Source: Neoceratodus forsteri
Lineage: Eukaryota; Chordata; Ceratodontiformes; Ceratodontidae
Assembly: GCA_016271365.2 (NCBI GenBank)
Contig: CM057456.1
Coordinates: forward strand, 612,565,501 to 612,629,500
DNA length: 64,000 bases
Reading direction: 5' to 3'
Both the position numbers and the translations under genes were made by a program. The notes below the pieces were generated by a model. The model had not been told where the DNA came from. It worked only from the letters and a program-made list of their open reading frames with translations, and did not search any database. Positions 29,200 through 39,400 of this stretch are shown piece by piece; positions within the stretch are counted from its first letter, which is position 1, and each line of letters begins with the position of its first letter.

Positions 29200-30205
29200 G
29201 CTGTGCTAAAACGGCATCCCTCCTGGATTGAACATCCAAGGAGTAATGTTTGTAAAGGTGTGAACTGTTTTCCAGGTAGCAGCTTGACAGATCTCCAAAA
29301 TGGGAATATCTCTAGCAGCCGCTAGAGATGCAGCTGTACCTCTGGTAGAATGAGCCCTCAATCCTGAGGGGCTCTACCCAGTTTTGGTAACAGAATGGAT
29401 ACAAGAGACAATCCACCTTGCAATTGTTCTCTTAGTGGCAGGTCTCCTTTGCCGACTTCCCCATAGGTAAGGAAGAGCTGGAGGATTCAAACCTATGACC
29501 CTTGGTGTCTCCAAATAGTAGCTTAGAGCTCTTTTGACGTCCAGACTGTGCAATCTCCTCTCCCTGAAGAGGAATGCTCAGTGAAAATACTGGGAGAGAG
29601 AGATGGATTGGTTGAGATGAAAATCTGAGACCACCTTTGGTAAAACCTTCTATTAGTCCTAAGGACTACCTTGTCCCTATGAAAAGAAATGAAATCTTCT
29701 TCCACTGACAAGGCTTGCATCTCACTTATACGCCTAGCAGAAGTGATGGCCACTAGAAAAACAGTCTTCCAAGTCAAAACTTGAGGTCTGCAAGACAGGG
29801 CTCAAAGGGGGTTGCATTAGCTGAGCAATGCAAACATTCAGGTCCCAAGCAGGAACTGGTTCTCTAAAAGGAGGGTTAGTGTGAAGTAACCCTTAAAAAC
29901 TTGGAAATTACAGGGTGAGAAGAGATGGAAGCAGGTTTACCTGCTGACACATAAGCGGAGACTGCTGCCAGATGAACCCTTAAGGTAGCTGGCTTAAGGC
30001 CTAGAGAATTTAAGTGGACCAGATAGTCCAATAAAACAGTCAAATCAGCAGATTCTGGGAGATTTGCTTCCCAGAGCACCAAATGGAAAACCCTTCCACT
30101 TAGAATTATAGGTGGCTCTAGTAGAAGGCCTCCTGGCCGCCTTCAAAATATCCAAGACACCTTGAGAGAGGTGTAGATCAGCGATTCTAGCTCCTCAAGA
30201 ACCAA
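29200..30205 (-). pseudogene. E10 tyrosine recombinase
   Basis: Core-binding part 29876-30205 (VLLDYLVHLNSLGLKPATLRVHLAAVSAYVSAG). Catalytic part: WKTVFLVAITSARRISEMQALSV (29700-29775), HSTR codons at about 29340, and KHYSLDV at about 29240. Small deletions (near 29400, 29505, 29570 and 29640) break the frame, giving GRGDCTVWTSKEL in place of the normal HSLDVKRAL. Catalytic residues survive. Confidence 0.86.
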
Positions 30206-31890
30206 GCCTTGAGGTGGAGGGAACCGAGGTTCGATACCACACTCTCCCTTGTGCACAGGTCAACAGGTCGTGGGTCCTGGGCAAGCTCAGGGGAGGGTGG
30301 ACAATCAGGGACAGAAGGAGAGGGTACCAGGGCTGTCTGGCCCAATCTGGAGCAATCAGAATCACCTTGCAGGACTGAGTTCTGATCCTCACTAGTACCC
30401 TGAAAAGGAGAGGGAAGGCATATAGATATTTCCCCTCCCAATCCAACTGAAAGGCGTCCAGTGGGACTGATCCCAACACTGGAGGTCTGCAACAAAACAG
30501 AGGAAGTTGGTGGTTGTCTGGGGCTGCGAAAAGATCTATCTGAGGGGTGCCCCATCTGGCAAAGACTGACCCCAGCACTAGAGGGTTCAGGGCCCATTCA
30601 TGGTGGCCCTGAGAAATCCTGCTGAGGGCATCCGCTAGGACATTGTCCTTCCCTGGAAGGTGAACTGCTATCAGGAGGTATTCAGGAGTAAGCCAGAGAC
30701 CACAGCTTCATTGCTTCCGTGCACAAGGCAGAAGACCGAGTGCCCCTTGCTTGTTGATGTACCACATTGTTGTGGTATTGTCTGTCCTGACTTGAACTAC
30801 CTTGTTCTGGACAGAAGCTGAAAAGGCCTGGAGAGCTAAGAGGACAGCCCTGAGCTCCAGAAGGTTGATGTGGAGCAGAGATTCCCGAGAGACCACACTC
30901 CTGAGTGGAAAGGTCGCCAAGTGAGCCCCCATCCTAGGAGGGAGGCATCTGTGGTAAGTGTGAGAGGAGTGAGGAATGGGTAAGAAGGGGACCCCTTGAG
31001 TTAGATTGCTCTGGTCCTGCCACCACTGAAGGGCCAGGATCAGAGATCTTGTCACTGGGACTAATTTGGTGAGGGGGTCCTTCTTTTGGAACCAAAAAGA
31101 TCTCAGGTGGAATTGGATGTCTCTCATCTGGAATCTTGCTCCCTGCACGACAGCTGTGGATGCAGCCATGTGTCCTAGGAGTTGCAGAAAGTGCCTTGCT
31201 GGCAGAGAGACCCGCATGGTAAAGGAAGATGCCAGGGCAATGAGTCTGTCCACCTCTCTGGAGGGAGATATGCCCTGGCAGACTTTGTGTTCAACTCTGC
31301 ACCTATGAAAGTTAGTACCTGAACTGGTTCGAGAACTGACTTTGGAAGATTCAACAGGAATCCCAGAGAGGTGAGAAGCTGCTGGGTGACCAACAAGTGA
31401 GATTTACGTGATCTGGAGACTGACCCACTATGAGCCAGTCGTCCAGGTAGGGAAAACGCCACCCCTTGCCTTCTCAGATGAGCCACTACCACAGCCAGAC
31501 ATTTTGTGAAAACCCTTGGGGCAGAGGTAAGGTCAAGGGCATTGCTCTGAACTGATAGTGGCCAGAAGGTAGTTCGAACCTGAGGTACTTTCTGTGAGAA
31601 GGCCTGATCAAGAAATGAAAATAGGGCGCCCTTGAGGTCCAAGGAAGCTAGCCAGTCTCCTGGTCTCAGGGAGGGCAAAATCATTGCCAGAGTTAACATT
31701 TTGAACTTTGGTTTCAGAAGATGTTTGTTCAGGAACCTTAAATCTAAGATGGACGCTATTCTCCTGTCTTTTGGGGTAAGGAAATACCTTGAATAAAGAC
31801 CCTTGCCCTGATGGCAAAGGGGAACCCTCTACTGCTTTGCATCCCAGCAGAGAAGAAACCTCTGTTTCCAAAGCAAGGGCTTCCAAAGGA
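30190..31890 (-). pseudogene. E10 pol: RT, RNase H, MT-related domain
   Basis: RT fingers at 31600-31760 (RPGDWLASLDLKGALF, where sister copies have DAYF), palm near 31440-31450 with codons for FPYLDDWL in one frame, and thumb LLTSLGFLLNLPKSVLEPVQVLTFIGAEL (31290-31390). RNase H: INLLELRAVLLALQAFSASVQNKVVQVRTDNTTTMWYINKQG (30750-30880). MT-related: DLFAAPDNHQLPLFCC, LYAFPLLFRVLVRIRTQ (the FPPF motif is shortened) and VILIAPDWARQPWYPLLLSL (30300-30560). Frames change at least four times. Confidence 0.86.
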
Positions 31891-32229
31891 TTCGCAGGTG
31901 GAAATGTCTGGCCTCATCTTGGGAACTGTTTGAAACTGAGGACCAGACCTTGGTTTACCACCTCCAGAACCCACTTGTCCGGGTTAGGACAACCAGTTCT
32001 GGCTGAAATAAGCCAACCTGCCCCCACCGTACAGGAGATTGCCCTGGGCACCCCATCAGGGTGCCTGCTTGGCAGCTGTTTTTGGCTGAGAAGAAGAGGA
32101 CGGTCTGCCTGAGCCCTGCCTGCCCCTGCCTCTGAAGAAACCCTCTGAACAAAGGCTGAAGAGGCTTGAGCTTGATAAAAGGCCTGTGGTAAGGCTCACC
32201 CCACCCCTGGGGCATGCCTCTCTTTAGCT

Positions 32230-33618
32230 TGGGCACTTTTGTAGGTAGTTCTGTATTCATCCATTTTTTCATGTAATTTTCTGTCTGATCACCAAACAGA
32301 GAGTTACCTACTACAGGAAATCCATAGCCTTTGCCTGAGTGTCTTGGGACAAATTAGTGCATCTGAGCCATGCCAACCTCACGGAGAGCTACAGAAGTGG
32401 CCATGACCCTAGAAGAAACATCATTAACATCAACAGCAGTATGAAATTGAACTTTAGAGGCCTCAATGCCATCAGCAGCCACCTGTTCCAACTCACTAGC
32501 CAGCTGACCCTGGGCCTGCTTGGCTAACTGCAAAATAGTGTCCCATCTAGACTTCTGATATCTAGCCACATAAGCCATGTAATTAGCCTGCCTGAGTCCC
32601 AAAGAAGCTGCCATATATTGCTTTTTGCCATGGTATCAATCTTCCTGGAATCTTTGTCAGGGGATGTGATGCCAAGGAATATTAGCCTTGTCACAGGCTG
32701 CAGCTTGAACAACACCTACATGACTACACTGCTCAATGAGGAAGTCTGTATCTGGGCCTGATAAAGTATACCTTCTGTCCATTTTTTGTCTACAGGAGGG
32801 ACAGAATGAGGATTTTTAAAATCTTTGTTGTTTGCTTCCTAAATGATTTATGCAAAGGAATAGACAACCTTCTAGACTCTGGAATATCCATCATTTCAAC
32901 AAAATCAGGCTCCTCTTGCTCATCCACAGCCTCCTCTAAAGGGAGCTGGAGGGTTTCTGCCACCTTTATAAAACACAAAATGAGAAGGGACTCAGACAAC
33001 AGAGGGGAGACTCTAAGGGTCTGTCTGGAGAAATGTCCGTTCAATGGGCACGTCAGACCTTCCCAGTCACAAATGCACTGATCAAATCTCCTCCCTCCTG
33101 TGGTTCATAAAACTCCTTAATAACATAATCTTGAACCCCTGGACCTGGACGAGCCACCCCTCTGCCACTTGTGGAGGGCTCTCCAAGTCCCTGAGACAAA
33201 GACTGAACAATCTGTATGGCTTTTGCTATTTCTGCAACAGTTGGAGAAACTATCTTAGACTCCAAACCTGCTGATTTCTTTGTCTTTTTTGCTGGTGCTG
33301 GTTCCTCTGAACCAGCCTTTCTCTTGCCCGAGGAAGTAACGCCCTGGTCAGAGGGCACTCCCTCTGGTCCAGTGGGTACTGGACCGGGCTGGCCATCCGG
33401 GTCAGCGGACTTTTTGGCCTCTCGTTCCCTGAGCCGGCCCAATCTCTTCTCCAGGGTGGCTGCAGGGAAATTTTTACATATCTGGCAGTCTGAAAGGAGG
33501 TGGTCAGCCCCCAGACAATAAACACAAGTGGTGTGTGGGTCAGCCTTGGCGAGCTTCCCCACAAACATCACAGTGTTGAAACCCCGTGGGCCAGTTTTCT
33601 TTTGGGTTTCTCAGACAT
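32230..33618 (-). pseudogene. E10 gag
   Basis: Starts at 33618 (MSEKPKRK-like start in sequence) with a Cys/His region: CDVCG-like codons near 33570, then DPHTTCVYCLGADH and CQICKNFPAATLEKRLGRLRERE (33400-33540). Then SGKRKAGSEEPAPAKKTKKSAGLESK, an acidic VEMMDIPESRRLSIPLHKSFRKQ (32850-32920) and AASLGLRQANYMAYVARYQKS with AKQAQGQLASELEQVAADGIEASKVQFHTAVDVN (32420-32620). Indels at about 33600, 33130, 32780 and 32650. Confidence 0.86.
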
Positions 33619-33969
33619 AGTGCCAGCTAACAAAAACTTGCCCCTTTCTTCAGGCCGTACCAGAAGCAAGACACCCTTATCGGTTCTAACACGTGTCACG
33701 ATGTGGAAAAACCGATTAAAAGCAGGGTTTTTAGAACCGATAAGAACCGGTACCCTCCGTCCTAAAAATTCACCAAAATAAAAAACGATCGGTTCAGACT
33801 GAACCGATAATTATTCCACACAGACTAAATTTTCGCTTTACTTACGGGTTACCAGATAGAGCTTAAGCCGAACCGCTGTAATTTTGAGACTTTTGCCGGT
33901 TTTCTGAACCGAAGAACCGACCGAAAACCGCGTAGTGAACCGAGCTGAAGGAGCTGATCTCCGGAGCGA
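33619..33969 (-). promoter_or_regulatory. E10 leader with AACCG/CGGTT cluster
   Basis: Equivalent of the E3 leader. AACCGATAAGAACCGG and facing CTTATCGGTTC, GATCGGTTC and AACCGATAA copies, plus AACCG repeated at 33870-33940 (GCCGAACCGC, GAACCGAAGAACCGACCG, AAACCGCG). No TATA box that I can defend. Confidence 0.5.
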
Positions 33970-34158
33970 CTGTTCAGTGAAGCGGAGTAAAGAATCTGGC
34001 AGTTTGACTTCAAACTGCACAGATAGAGCTTTGAACAGCGCCCTCGCGCTGTGGAACTCCAGACTTCTCTGGAGTTAACCCTTTCCTCTCCGGGGCAGTT
34101 CAGAGGCTGAGGCTGACTGCTATAGTCCTAATTACAGCAAGACTTCATGGTGTTTGAA
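33970..34158. repeat. E10 right terminal repeat
   Basis: Complement of 28556-28730. The outer end TTACAGCAAGACTTCATGGTG and TTTGAA is mirrored only in the ICR. Confidence 0.9.
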
Positions 34159-34790
34159 ATACTGGAAGGGAGATAGATTGGTTAAGATGGAAATCTGAAA
34201 CCACCTTAGGCAAAAATTTCCTATTAGTCCTAAAGACTACCTTATCCCTGTGGAAAGAAATAAAGTCAGTTTCTACTGACAAGGCTTGCAACTCACTTAT
34301 GCGTCTAGCAGAAGTGATAGCCACCAGAAAAACAGTTTTCCAAGTTAGATACTTAAGCTCTGCAGAAAACAGAGGTTCAAAAAGGGGTTGCATTAACTGG
34401 GCAATGCACACATTAAGGTCCCAGGCAGGGCCGGTTCCCAAAGGTGGATTAGTATGGAGTAATCCTAAAAACTTGGAAAACACAGGGTGAGTGGAAAGGG
34501 GATGACTTCCTGCTGAAACAAAAGCAGAGACAGCAGCCAAATGAACTCTCAGGGTAGCTGGTCTGAGGTCCAAGGAATTAAGATGGACCATGTAGTCTAA
34601 TACAATGGGCAAATCAGCAGATTCTGGAAATATTTTTCCAGCACACCAAATGGAAAACCTCTTCCATTTAGAACTATAAGTAGTTTCTAGTGGAAGGCTT
34701 CCTGGAAGCCTTCAGGATTTCAAGAACACTGTGAGAGAGGTGTAAATCAGCAAACTCTAACTCCTCAAGAGCCAGGCCTTGAGGTTGAGG
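34159..34790 (-). pseudogene. E9 tyrosine recombinase, N-terminal and middle part
   Basis: Continues the gene interrupted at 28515. SISLPVF just past the E10 junction, then FHRDKVVFRTNRKFLPKVVSDFHLNQ, WKTVFLVAITSARRISELQALSVETD (first catalytic Arg), and the core-binding PIVLDYMVHLNSLDLRPATLRVHLAAVSAFVSAG, all in one 155-residue frame (34145-34612). The N-terminus at 34640-34790 has a frame change near 34690. Confidence 0.88.
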
Positions 34791-35595
34791 GATTTGAGGT
34801 CCGGATACCAAACTCTTCCTGGGCACAAGTTAATAGATTGTGATTCCTGGAGAGACAAAGGGAAGATGGATTGTCAGTGAGAGAAGGAGGGTACCAGGAC
34901 TGCCTGGCCAATCCGGGGCAATCAGAATCACCTTGCAAGGCTGAGATCTGATTTTGACTAGTACTTTGAATAGGAGAGGAAGGGGGAAAGCATAAAGAAA
35001 CTTCCTTCCCAATCCAGGAGAAGGGCGTCAGGGGACTGAGCCCAACACTGGAGGCCTGCAACAGAACAGAGGAAGTTGGTGATTGTCTGGGCTGCAAAAA
35101 GATCTATCTGAGGAGTGCCCCATCTGGCAAAGACTATCCCCAGTACCTGAGGATCCAGGGACCATTCGTGATGGCCCTGGGAAATCCTGCTGAGGGCATC
35201 CGCTAGGACACTGTCCTTCCCTGGAAGGTGAACTGCTATGAGGGAAGTGTTCAGGGAATAGGCCAGAGACCACAACTTCATTGCCTCGGTGCACAAGGCC
35301 GAAGACCGAGTGCCCCCCTGTTTGTTGATGTACCACATTGTTGTGGTATTGTCTGTTCTGACTTGTACCACCTTGTTGTGGACAGATGCAGAAAACGCTT
35401 GAAGAGCTAAAAAGACAGCTCTGAGTTCCAGCAAATTGATGTGGAGCAGAGATTCCTGGGGGGACCACACTCCCTGAGTGGAAAGGTCGCCCATGTGGGC
35501 TCCCAACCCAGAAGGGAGCACCTGTAGTGAGAGTCAAATTGTGAGCAGGGGAAATGAAGGGACCCCAATCTTAATTGCTCTGATCCTGCCACCAC
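34765..35595 (-). pseudogene. E9 RNase H and MT-related domain
   Basis: RNase H frame 34958-35521: LGAHMGDLSTQGVWSPQESLLHINLLELRAVFLALQAF, VQVRTDNTTTMWYINKQGGTR, LPGKDSVLADALSRISQGHHEW. The first TDAS motif lies in a shifted frame near 35540. It continues into the MT-related part: FARWGTPQIDLFAAQTITNF, then FYAFPLPLLFKVLVKIRSQPCKVILIAPDW (34900-35010). The second part of the FPPF motif is altered to FPLP. Two or three indels. Confidence 0.86.
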
Positions 35596-36847
35596 GCGAG
35601 GGCCTGGATCAGGTCTGAATTACTGGGACCAACTTGGAAAGGAGGTCTCTTCCCTGAGACGAATAGGTTCTCAAGTGAAACTGAATGTCTCTCATCTGAA
35701 ATCTTGCTCCCTGCACAACAGCTGTGGATGCAGCCATGTGCCCCAGGAGCTGCAGAAAGTGTCTTGCTGGTCGAGAGACCTGCAGAGTGAAGGAGGAGGC
35801 CAGAGCCACTAAATTCCTTAGCCCTTCTAAGGGAAGAAAAGCTCTGGCTAGCTTTGTGTCCAATTCTGCCCCTATAAAGGTGAGTACCTGGACTGGTTCC
35901 AGAACCGACTTTGGTAGATTTAGCAGAAAGCCCAGGGAGGTGAGAAGCTGCTGGGTGACTTGCAGGTGAGATTTTACCTGTTCTGAGGACTGGCCTACAA
36001 TGAGCCAATCGTCTAGATAGGGAAAAACAGCAATCCTTTGCCTCCTTAAGTGAGCCACTGCTACTGCCAGACACTTTGTCAATACCCTTGGGGCAGAGGT
36101 AAGGCCGAAGGGCATTGCTCTGAACTGATAATGACCTGAGGGTAGTTCGAATCTCAGGTACTTTCGATGGGAGCTTCTGATTAGGACGTGAAAATAGGCA
36201 TCCTTGAGGTCCAGGGAAGCTAGCCAGTCCCCTGGCCTTAGGGAGGGTAAAATCATTGCCAGAGTTACCATTTTGAACTTTGGTTTCAAAAGATGCTTGT
36301 TCAGATATCTGAGGTCTAATAAGGGCCGCCATTCTCCTGTCTTTTTTGGGGTAAGGAAGTATCTGGAAAACAGACCCCTGCCCTGGTGCAGGGGAGGAAC
36401 CCTTTCTACTGCTCTGAGAGCCAACAGGGTTGAGACCTCTGCTTCTACAGCAAGGGTCTCTGAAGAACTGTAGGTAGAAAACCTGGTTCTCATCTTGGGA
36501 ACTTTTGAGCTGAGAACCAGGCCCTGGCTTACTACTTCCAGAACCCACTTGTCTGAAGTTAAAGACGCCCAGTTCTGACTGAAGTAAGCCAACCTGCCCC
36601 TACCGGTAAAGGAGAATCGCCCCGGCACCCCATCAGGGTGCCTGCTTAGCAGGTGCTTTAGGCTGAGGTGGGAGCAGCCCACCCCTGTCTGCCTCTGCTC
36701 TGAAGAAGCCCCTCTGAGCATAAGCAGAGGAGGCCGAGTCTGATAAAGGCCTGTGAAAGGCCTACCCCTACCCCTGGGGTATGCCTCTGGGAGTGGCTTA
36801 CCGCTCTTAGCTTGGGCACTTTTGTAAGTAGTCCTATATTCATCCAT
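35596..36847 (-). CDS. E9 reverse transcriptase, longest open frame of any RT copy (412 aa)
   Basis: Open from 36847 to 35609. It begins inside the gag C-terminal region (DEYRTTYKSAQAKSGK in one frame), passes an arginine/glycine linker, and then covers the whole RT: LDLRYLNKHLLKPKFKMVTLAM, DWLASLDLKDAYFHVLIRSS, HYQFRAMPFGLTSAPRV, VFPYLDDWLIVGQ (YLDD intact) and LLNLPKSVLEPVQVLTFIGAELDTK. The connection ARHFLQLLGHMAAST to RNase H follows. It ends at a frame break before RNase H. The first methionine is not necessarily the natural start. By family, expression is likely as part of a gag-pol product, which I infer. Confidence 0.85.
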
Positions 36848-38210
36848 CTTTTTATGTAATTCTCTGTCTGCTCCCCAAACAGAGAATTTCCCACCACAGG
36901 AAAATCCATAGCCTTAGTCTGGGTATCCTGTGAGGCTAGTACACCTGAGCCAGGCCAACCTACGAAAAGCTACAGATGTGGCCATGACCCTAGAGGAAAC
37001 ATCATTAACATCCACAGCAGCATGAAACTGCACCTTAGAAGCTCAATGCCATCAGCAGCCACCTGTTCTAGTTAGTTAGCCAGCTGGCCATGGGCTTGTT
37101 TGGCTAATTCCAGAACAGTATCCCATCTAGATTTCTGATGCCTAGCTACATAAGCCATATAATTTGCTTGCCTGAGTCCCAAGGAGGCTGCCATATACTG
37201 TTTTTTCGCCATGGCATCAATCTTCCTGGAATCCTTGTCAGGAGGATGTGAAGCCAGGGGAATATTAGCTTTATCACAGGCTGCAGCCTGAACTACCCCA
37301 ACATGACCGCATTGCTGAGAAAGGAATTCTGTATCAGGACCTGACAATGTGTACCTTCTGTCCATCTTTTTATCTACAGGAGGCACAGAATTAGGAGTTT
37401 TTAAAATTGTTATTGTTTGCTTCCTAAAAGACTTATGCAGAGGAATAGACAATTTCCTAGACTCTGGAATATCCATCATTTCTACAAAATCAGGCTCCTC
37501 TTGCTTATCCACAGCTTCTTCCAAGGGAAGCTGGAGGGTTTCAGCAACTTTTTTGTAAAACATAAAATGAAATGGGGACTCTGATAGCAAAAGGGGAGAT
37601 TCTAAAGGTCTGTCTGGGGAAATGTCCGGTTCAATGGGCACACCCAGACCTTCCCAGCCACATTCATACTGTTCATAATCATCCTCCCCCTCCTCTGGTT
37701 CATAAAACTCCTCAACATCATATTCCTGAACCACTGGAACCGGACGAACCGACCTTTTGCCAGATAGTGGCGGTTCGGACGGAACCTGAGACAGTGACTG
37801 GACAATCTGGATGGCTTTTTGCTATCTCTGCAGCAGTGGGAGAAGGGATTTCGGACTCCAAACCTGCTGACTTTCTTGTTTTCTTCACTGGAAGTGGTTC
37901 CTCAGAACCAGCTTTTCTTTTGCCCGAGGAAGTCTCGCCCTGGTCAGAGGGCACTCCTCCGGTTCGGTTGGCACCGAACTGGGCTGGCCATCGGGTCAGC
38001 GGACTTTTAGCCTCTTGTTCCCTGAGCCTGCCCAATCTCTTTCCAGGGTGGCTGCGGGAAATTCTTACATATCTGGCAGTCTGACTGGAGGTGGTCAAAC
38101 CCCAGACAATAAACATGTGGTGTGTGGGTCAGCTTGGCAAAGACTTCCCCACAGACATCACAGTGTTGAAATCCAGTGGGCCCGGTTTTTCTTTTGGGTT
38201 TCTCAGACAT
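36658..38210 (-). pseudogene. E9 gag
   Basis: Start codon at 38208-38210. Cys/His region: FQHCDVCGEVFAKLTHTPHVYCLGFDHLQSDCQICKNF, where the usual DPHTTC is damaged by an indel. Then KRKAGSEEPLPVKKTRKSAG, an acidic stretch, and a 220-residue open frame at 37072-37734 with EPDFVEMMDIPESRKLSIPLHKSFRKQ, SRKIDAMAKKQYMAASLGLRQANYMAYVARHQKS and AKQAHGQLAN. C-terminal VVGNSLFGEQTENYIKRWMN (36850-36909). Three or four frame breaks. Confidence 0.86.
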
Positions 38211-38594
38211 AATGCCAGCCTAACCAGAAAAACTTGCCCTTGAGCAGCTGCCAGGCAAGACACCCTTATCGGTTCCTAACCGTGTCACGGGTATTGGAAA
38301 CGCATAATAAAATCGTTTTTTTAGAACCGATAAGAACGGAGGAACCGCACTCTAAAATGACAAACTTTTGAATTTAATAAGTTTTAACTCATTGATCGGT
38401 TCAAAACCGAACCGATAAACTTACAAGTTCCACACAGACAAAACTTTTAAAATTACTTACGATACCACAGACAGAGCTTGAACCGAACGGTTTTGCGGTT
38501 AAAATAAAACTATTCTCGGTTGAATCGGACCGAGAAAACACTGTTTAAACCGAGAAATGAACCGAGCAGTAGGAGAACTCTCTGGAGCGACTGT
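38211..38594 (-). promoter_or_regulatory. E9 leader with AACCG/CGGTT cluster
   Basis: Same placement as in E3 and E10: CTTATCGGTTCC, AACCGTGTCACGG, AGAACCGATAAGAACGG, GATCGGTTCAAAACCGAACC, AACCGAACGG, TCTCGGTTG and AACCGAG. Conserved between copies although noncoding. Confidence 0.5.
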
Positions 38595-38778
38595 TCACTA
38601 AGGCGGAGTAAAGAATCTGACAGTTCAGGTTTGAAATTACACAGACAGAGCTGCTGCTTAGAGCTTGTGCTCAAAGTTCCATTTTTAGAATGGAATTAAC
38701 TATTTCACCTCCGGAGCAGTTCTAGTGGTGGGACAAACTGCTACTGTCATAATATAGCAAGACTTCATGTTGTTTGAA
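38595..38778. repeat. E9 right terminal repeat
   Basis: Complement of 27520-27670, with outer end CAAGACTTCATGTTGTTTGAA. Confidence 0.88.
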
Positions 38779-39400
38779 CACATAGTGGCCCTGTCTCCTT
38801 AGAGACGCTGCCACGACTGCCATGCACTTGGTAGAGACCCTTGGTGCGGATGACAGCCTGAACGGAAGAGCCTGGAACTGAAAATGGTGGCCGAGGAACT
38901 CGAAGCGCAGGAACCTCTGATGCGCCTGAGCTATGGGGATATGCAGGTACGCGTCCTGCATGTCTAGGGACGCTAGAAAGGCATCTTGTTTCAGCATGGG
39001 AATAAGACCCGGAAGAGTCACCATGCGGAATCTCTTGTATGCGACCGACATATTGAGGTCATTTAGGTCCAGAATCGGACGGAGGTCCCCTGTTTTCTTG
39101 GGAACCAGGAAGAAGTGAGAATAATATCCCTGTCCTCTCTGGTTCCCCGGGACGTACTCTATCGCCCCCTTTTCTAGGAGCCGCGAGTACCTCTTGCCAA
39201 ATTAAGTTTCTGTGCTGACCCGGATACCGGGAGAGCAGAGGAGGCCTCGAGGGTGGCTTTTCTGCGAACTCTATAAAGTGACCGATACTGACCAACTGCA
39301 GAACCCACCTGTTGGTGGTGATAGCCTGCCATCCCGGCAGGAAGTTCGCAATGCGACCCCTGACCATGATTTCCCGATGATCCTGAGGGGCGGGGGCTGG
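38779..39400 (-). pseudogene. E8 reverse transcriptase, N-terminal part
   Basis: Resumes directly after E9. SAPRVSTKCMAVVAASLRRQGHYV (38790-38860), HHFQFQALPF, LASLDMQDAYLHIPIAQAHQ (first catalytic Asp, about 38960) and SVAYKRFRMVTLPG (39030). Fingers sequence DLNDLRPILD appears as LGPKxDLNDxSDRR codons near 39060-39100 in a neighbouring frame. The 109-residue frame 38722-39051 runs across the E8/E9 junction and ends in E9 sequence. Confidence 0.86.

Larger units (their letters stand above)
28516..34158 (-). mobile_element. E10: alpha DIRS-1-like retrotransposon (innermost layer)
   Basis: 5643 bp with both ends: left GAAAAAATTACTCACC at 28516, right GGTGTTTGAA at 34158, ICR 29035-29135. It belongs to the same subfamily as E1 (inner end TAGGACTATAG rather than the E3/E9 type). 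It is inserted in E9 YR. The E11 paralogue shows the target as GTGAAAAATACTGG (about 43309). Being inside E9, inside E8, inside E5, it is the youngest layer of that chain. Coding frames still carry indels. Confidence 0.93.
27461..38778 (-). mobile_element. E9: alpha DIRS-1-like retrotransposon, split by E10
   Basis: Left end GAAAAAATTACTCACC at 27461, ICR 27950-28050, right end GTTGTTTGAA at 38778. Removing E10 (28516-34158) leaves 5675 bp, the same length as E11. The order YR, MT, RNase H, RT, gag is kept on the minus strand. It has the longest open RT frame in the window. It is inserted into E8 RT at GAA, and both junctions carry GAA. ITRs are about 27520-27670 and 38595-38760. Confidence 0.93.
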
